Shown in pieces: positions 6,576-10,211 of a stretch of DNA of 10,211 nucleotides (positions within the stretch are counted from its first letter, which is position 1; the number at the start of each line of letters is the position of its first letter). This DNA comes from an uncultured Lachnospiraceae bacterium. GTDB lineage: Bacteria > Bacillota > Clostridia > Lachnospirales > Lachnospiraceae. The DNA lies in the NCBI GenBank assembly GCA_947565255.1, contig CANOFI010000063.1, positions 1-10,211 on the forward strand, in the 5' to 3' direction. The notes beneath the pieces are model-generated. The model was not told the DNA's origin. It did not search any database and saw only the letters and a program-made list of their open reading frames with translations. The position numbers were made by a program, and so were the translations under genes.

Positions 6576-9296
6576 TTATCCAAGAACCTTCAACCATTCT
6601 TCCAATGCCTCCTGCGCCGCTTCCGTATCAATGTCTTCCACCGCTGATTTGAGCTGAACAAACAACTTCTCCTGCTCCTCTCCATAGGAATACACATCTA
6701 ACTCTGCGAGAATATCATCGGCTGCACCAAGGTCCAGCTCCTCCATGGCAGCATACATATTGTCCAGCAGCTCCTTTAAGACATCATCTGCAATATATTC
6801 TGTCTTTGTTTTCTCCTCCTCCCCGCAATATGGAGCAAGGACATTCTGTAATTGCCGGTACTCTGCCAGCAAATCCCCTGTTTTATCATGAATAAAATCA
6901 GCCTGTTTTTTTCTGCCCGCCTCCTCTAACTGTTCTGCTTTATCGGCCAGAGTCAGGGCTCCTATCTGCCGGGAAGCGCTCTTCAGCGCATGTACTTCTA
7001 TGCGGTATGCATCCCAGTCTTCCTCGGTCTCACAGATCTCTATCTTTGCAAATTTATCGTCAATCACCCGGTAATAGTCTTTCAGTACTTTCCAGAAAAG
7101 CTTTTCCGACCCAAGCAGACGCAGGGAATATTCCATATCCAGTTCCGGAATAATGGTGAATTCATTTTCATTTTCCGCGCCGTCATCCTGCTTTTTGGCG
7201 GCCGCCTGCTGTGCTATTTCCGGATCATAATCTATTATCTTATCCTGCGGCAGGAATTTTTTTAATTTTGACAAAATCACTTTCAGCTCAATCGGTTTTG
7301 CAACAAAATCATTCATCCCTTCCTGCAAAAGCAATTCTCTTGCCCCCCTGACTGCATTGGCTGTCAGGGCAATAATCGGAACATCATCATACTCCGGATG
7401 CAGTCTTCGGATAATATGTGTTGTCTCCACTCCATCCATTTCCGGCATCATATGATCCATAAAAATGAGATCATACCGCCTGCTGCTAATCATGTCAATC
7501 GCCTCTTTTCCACTGAGCGCCGTTTCCATCTGCATCTGAAGCGGCTCTAACAGTCCCGTCGCTACCGTCAGATTCACCTCGTTGTCATCCACAATCAAAA
7601 TGCTCGCATCCGGTGCCATAAAATCAACCGTTTCACTCTCGGTCTTTGAAACCACCTCAAAATGCATATCTTTCAAAAGCGCCGCCACATTCATGGAATA
7701 CAGCGGTTTTTTTATCGTTTTAATCCCCGGAATATCCTTATATGTATTATTATTAAGTTCTACTAAGCGTATGACCGTCAAATCCTTTAATGTCAGCACA
7801 TAATCCTGAAGCTCTTTTGTGAACATATTCTCCCCGACAAACAGAAATTTTGCCTCCACCTGTCTGAGCAAACTGTCTAACTGGTCCGCAGAAGCAGCGT
7901 CCACATACATGGCGCCAATGCGCTCCACATCCTTATGTAGTTCAGCCTTTAAATATGGATTTTTCACGAGACCGACCACGCAGGGGCAGTCCGCCATCGG
8001 CGTAATGCATGCGCAACCATCCACAACCTTCTGCGGTATCTGTACATAAAAGGTACTCCCTTTTCCATATTCGCTCTCTACTTTTACCGAGCCTCCCATC
8101 AGTCCTACAAGATTTTTTACAATCGCCAGTCCAAGGCCGGTTCCCTCAATCTCTCTGTTCCGCTTGCTGTCTAACTGCTCAAAGGAATTAAATAATCTGC
8201 TGAACGCCTCTTTTTTAATACCGATACCGGTATCCTGCACGCTGCATTTTAAAAGTATTTCATTCGAACCCGTCCATTCATAGGCAATCCGCAGCGCAAC
8301 AAAACCTTCATTGGTAAATTTTATGGCATTATTCGCCAGATTAACGAGAATCTGCTTTATTCTGGCATCGTCCCCGCACAGCCACTGGGGAATCGACGGC
8401 TCCACATCAATAATTAATTCCATATTCTTGTCACCGATTCTGCTGGCCAGAATGGCCACTACATCCCGCACAAGAACAAGCATATCGTATTCAATTTCGA
8501 CAAGTGACATCTTTCCGGATTCCATTTTCGAATAATCCAGAATATCATTCACAAGTGTGAGCAGCATTTTACCGGAATTCATAATCTGGTCCACGGATTT
8601 TTTTGCGACCGTTGACATTTCCTCTCTCATGGCAATCTGCGACATTCCGATAATTGCATTTAAAGGCGTGCGGATTTCATGGCTCATATTGGCAAGGAAA
8701 TCTGCCTTTGCCTTTGCTGCCCTCAGCGCCTCACTGCTCATCCTGCGCGCCACATAGGTCGTATATGCCATTTCTGACAAAACCTCTGCGTAGCCATATA
8801 AAAACTTTGTGGAACGTTCCACTGCCGCCATTGGAATCACCTGGATTTTATCCGCCGCAGCCAGAAATGCATCCTCATCCACATCAATTTCCTTTGCAAC
8901 CTTCCTCATCTGGTCCGGGTCTGGTTTCCGCACCAGTACCTGACCACCTATCAGACTCCCAATCATACGCCCGTTTAACAAAATCGGTGCAGCAAAATCA
9001 AACAGAGAGGCATGACAGTGGTAGTATACGGGTTCCTGCTGTTCCAATGCCGTAACAGCCCCCATCCTGTCGCACTGCTCACACCTTTTTCTTCCTTCGG
9101 GAGATTTACGGCAAAAGTTTGTACATAATTCCGTATAGTTGCTGCCTTTCGTAATCGGAATCCCAAACTCGTCTGTTATATGTGCGGCCATTCGGGCCAT
9201 TTCCGAAAACACATCCTGTATCTTCTGCAAAATGTCGATTTCAATTAAATCTGTCAGCTTTACATCTTCAATTGCTTTATTCTCTACATTCGCCAT
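6576..9296 (-). CDS. PocR-sensor hybrid histidine kinase with receiver and Hpt domains
   Basis: A 906-residue kinase without transmembrane segments, so it senses in the cytosol. Residues about 15-180 are a PocR ligand-binding domain (GIPITK, LCTNFC, EGRKRCEQCD, DFAAPILLNG, GGQVL), known from small-molecule sensors such as the propanediol regulator. It contains C58, C62, C72, C75 and C94. A helical linker leads to HisKA with phospho-acceptor H206 (MSHEIRTPLN). The ATPase domain has N319/N323, DTGIGI (355-360) and GTGLGL (385-390). Residues about 430-545 look like a degenerate receiver lacking the acceptor Asp. The true receiver (about 565-680) has D570/D571, D614, T645 and K667. An Hpt domain follows with H769 (HALKS), then an extra helical tail (about 832-906) with no His. 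Start ATG 9296 is chosen because AAGGAG lies 6 nt upstream; ATG 9332 would add 12 residues with a closely spaced site (AAGGAAGC). It is the first gene of the operon with the FapA-receiver and trkAH genes. Confidence 0.93.
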   Translation of the reverse strand: MANVENKAIEDVKLTDLIEIDILQKIQDVFSEMARMAAHITDEFGIPITKGSNYTELCTNFCRKSPEGRKRCEQCDRMGAVTALEQQEPVYYHCHASLFDFAAPILLNGRMIGSLIGGQVLVRKPDPDQMRKVAKEIDVDEDAFLAAADKIQVIPMAAVERSTKFLYGYAEVLSEMAYTTYVARRMSSEALRAAKAKADFLANMSHEIRTPLNAIIGMSQIAMREEMSTVAKKSVDQIMNSGKMLLTLVNDILDYSKMESGKMSLVEIEYDMLVLVRDVVAILASRIGDKNMELIIDVEPSIPQWLCGDDARIKQILVNLANNAIKFTNEGFVALRIAYEWTGSNEILLKCSVQDTGIGIKKEAFSRLFNSFEQLDSKRNREIEGTGLGLAIVKNLVGLMGGSVKVESEYGKGSTFYVQIPQKVVDGCACITPMADCPCVVGLVKNPYLKAELHKDVERIGAMYVDAASADQLDSLLRQVEAKFLFVGENMFTKELQDYVLTLKDLTVIRLVELNNNTYKDIPGIKTIKKPLYSMNVAALLKDMHFEVVSKTESETVDFMAPDASILIVDDNEVNLTVATGLLEPLQMQMETALSGKEAIDMISSRRYDLIFMDHMMPEMDGVETTHIIRRLHPEYDDVPIIALTANAVRGARELLLQEGMNDFVAKPIELKVILSKLKKFLPQDKIIDYDPEIAQQAAAKKQDDGAENENEFTIIPELDMEYSLRLLGSEKLFWKVLKDYYRVIDDKFAKIEICETEEDWDAYRIEVHALKSASRQIGALTLADKAEQLEEAGRKKQADFIHDKTGDLLAEYRQLQNVLAPYCGEEEKTKTEYIADDVLKELLDNMYAAMEELDLGAADDILAELDVYSYGEEQEKLFVQLKSAVEDIDTEAAQEALEEWLKVLG

Positions 9297-9363
9297 ACGT
9301 TTCTCCTTATGTCTGATATGCTTTATACACATGCTTCCTTTTATCTAAAATATTCTTATCTTT

Positions 9364-9392
9364 ATTATATATAAAAGATCCGAATATTGCAA
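9364..9392 (-). promoter_or_regulatory. Sigma-A-type promoter of the kinase-fapA-trkA-trkH unit
   Basis: On the minus strand, TTGCAA (9392-9387) and a perfect TATAAT (9369-9364) are separated by exactly 17 nt. Predicted initiation near 9357 gives a leader of about 60 nt before ATG 9296. No comparable promoter is visible in the 13-30 nt gaps further down, supporting one transcript for the four genes. Confidence 0.65.
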
Positions 9393-9404
9393 TGAGGAAT
9401 TGCA
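9388..9404. promoter_or_regulatory. Small dyad overlapping the -35 box, possible operator
   Basis: TGCAAT-GAGGA-ATTGCA is a perfect 6-bp inverted repeat with a 5-bp spacer that covers five of the six bases of the -35 element. A repressor or activator binding there could control the kinase operon. It is short, and no partner copy is seen in the window. Confidence 0.25.
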
Positions 9405-9432
9405 GACTGATTTTTAAAAATCCGGACAGCAT

Positions 9433-10211
9433 TTAAATACATGAATGGCGCTCTAAAAATTCATCCGCAAGACAAGTCCCCATAATGTCCTCTAACGTAT
9501 AGTTTTTCATCAAGGTTTGCGATTCCATGGCCAGCCACAGCTTCATATACATGGAAACCGGCGATGCTGCCGGCAATACACGCACATGCAGTTCTCTCCA
9601 CTTTTTGACGCTTTCATATTCGACTTCTCGATATGCACCGGTCAGAAAAACCGGAATATTTCTCTCATATGCGTCTTTAAAAAAGTACTCCATACCCGGC
9701 GTTACACTGCATAATGTGCCGGAATGATACGTTTCCAGCAAAACTGCCCGGACCGTATTGGAAATTTTATGATACTCCATGCCTGGATAGGAAATCATGC
9801 GCAAAACCGAGGAATTCCAGCTATTCGGACATTCCAGGACGATTGCGGCATTTGCCGGTTCAGCCTTTTTTCTGTCGCACAAATACCAGACATCCTCTTT
9901 ATAATATCCGTATTTTTTACCGAAAATGCTATAAAGGTCATCGCTGTACGGCTGATGGCCCAGCAGCCTTGTTCCATAATGTACATTTACAAGATTATCG
10001 CTGTTTTTGTATATGACAAAGACCCCTTTTCCCGCCTTATTCTGAATAAATTTCACCGCACCCGAAAAATTATATAATCCGTTTGCCCTGGGGTCCTCCA
10101 ATATATAATTGCTGGAAACCAGAATCACGGGAATCTCTATTTTTCCTAAAATATAACCAAGCGCCGCCCCGATTCCGATGCCTAAGAAGGCCAACCGGAA
10201 CATATATGCCA
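9433..10211 (-). CDS. Asparaginase-like protein, 5' end beyond the window
   Basis: The frame is open to the right edge; 258 complete codons are visible, plus two bases of one more. The first residues read [L/M/V]-A-Y, fitting the DT[LM]AY motif of L-asparaginases, whose Thr-Asp pair would lie just outside. Family features follow: PVILVSS, then PRANGLYNF (matching the family's D-G/A-x-x-N-L region), GVFVIY, VLLETYHSGT, a segment NIPVFLTGAY, and a C-terminal PAASPVSMYMKLWLA in place of the usual GDMTPEAALAKL. The normal family length is about 330-340, so some 75-80 N-terminal residues are missing. In the G-x-R-x-x-K segment the catalytic Lys position reads Gly (GTRLLGHQPYSDD). The protein may therefore be inactive on asparagine or have a changed substrate. 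ATG 10203 is an internal Met, not the likely start. It ends 136 nt before the kinase gene and appears to be a separate transcript. Confidence 0.65.
   Translation of the reverse strand, partial: AYMFRLAFLGIGIGAALGYILGKIEIPVILVSSNYILEDPRANGLYNFSGAVKFIQNKAGKGVFVIYKNSDNLVNVHYGTRLLGHQPYSDDLYSIFGKKYGYYKEDVWYLCDRKKAEPANAAIVLECPNSWNSSVLRMISYPGMEYHKISNTVRAVLLETYHSGTLCSVTPGMEYFFKDAYERNIPVFLTGAYREVEYESVKKWRELHVRVLPAASPVSMYMKLWLAMESQTLMKNYTLEDIMGTCLADEFLERHSCI

Noticed and set aside
9297..9332. A 12-codon N-terminal extension of the hybrid kinase
   Set aside because: The binding site before ATG 9332 is closely spaced (AAGGAAGC), while AAGGAG is ideally placed before ATG 9296. The extension is not part of the PocR domain.
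9409..9422. Palindrome GATTTTTAAAAATC after the asparaginase-like gene, as a terminator
   Set aside because: It is AT-only apart from the end pair, has no loop and no following U tract in the right orientation. It would be an unstable hairpin.
1..10211. CRISPR arrays, insertion sequences, tRNA or rRNA genes
   Set aside because: No spaced direct repeats, transposase-like proteins, terminal inverted repeats or recognisable RNA gene signatures were seen.

Overview
The window looks like chromosomal DNA of a low-to-mid GC Bacillota, most plausibly a gut-type Clostridia/Lachnospiraceae member. The signs are strong AGGAGG ribosome binding sites, sigma-A-like promoters (TTGACA-17-TATTAT, TTGCAA-17-TATAAT), GTG/ATG starts, and a PocR-type hybrid kinase. 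The assignment is by character only; no database was searched.

Left edge (1-492): no complete gene. A minus-strand promoter (223-251) drives a leader RNA of roughly 130 nt with two crossing long-range pairings. One pairing buries a strong Shine-Dalgarno (92-100). A possible 12-codon leader peptide ends inside the anti-Shine-Dalgarno arm, so the leader looks like a translational attenuator or riboswitch for a gene lying beyond the left edge. A divergent plus-strand promoter (380-408) serves the next gene.

Plus strand (493-1842): a fusion of bacteriohemerythrin, a CheX-like domain and a receiver domain, ending at a perfect 12-bp-stem terminator (1858-1885).

Minus strand (9392 down to 1946): a compact, probably co-transcribed four-gene unit with gaps of 13-30 nt. 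In transcription order it holds a 906-aa PocR-sensor hybrid histidine kinase with receiver and Hpt, a FapA/DUF342 protein with a C-terminal receiver, TrkA (two RCK units), and TrkH (potassium channel subunit). A good promoter (9364-9392) with a small dyad over its -35 precedes it.

Right edge (9433-10211, minus): the C-terminal three-quarters of an asparaginase-like protein, cut by the window edge. The position of the family's catalytic Lys appears substituted.

Working model (inference): the kinase senses a small molecule or redox cue through its Cys-rich PocR domain and passes phosphate through its receiver and Hpt to stand-alone receivers. The closest candidate is FapA-REC; the hemerythrin-REC protein across the convergent terminator is another. 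Neither has a DNA-binding output, so control is probably by protein interaction. The shared transcript with TrkAH suggests a link to potassium uptake. The individual families are known; the particular combination is the most unusual content.
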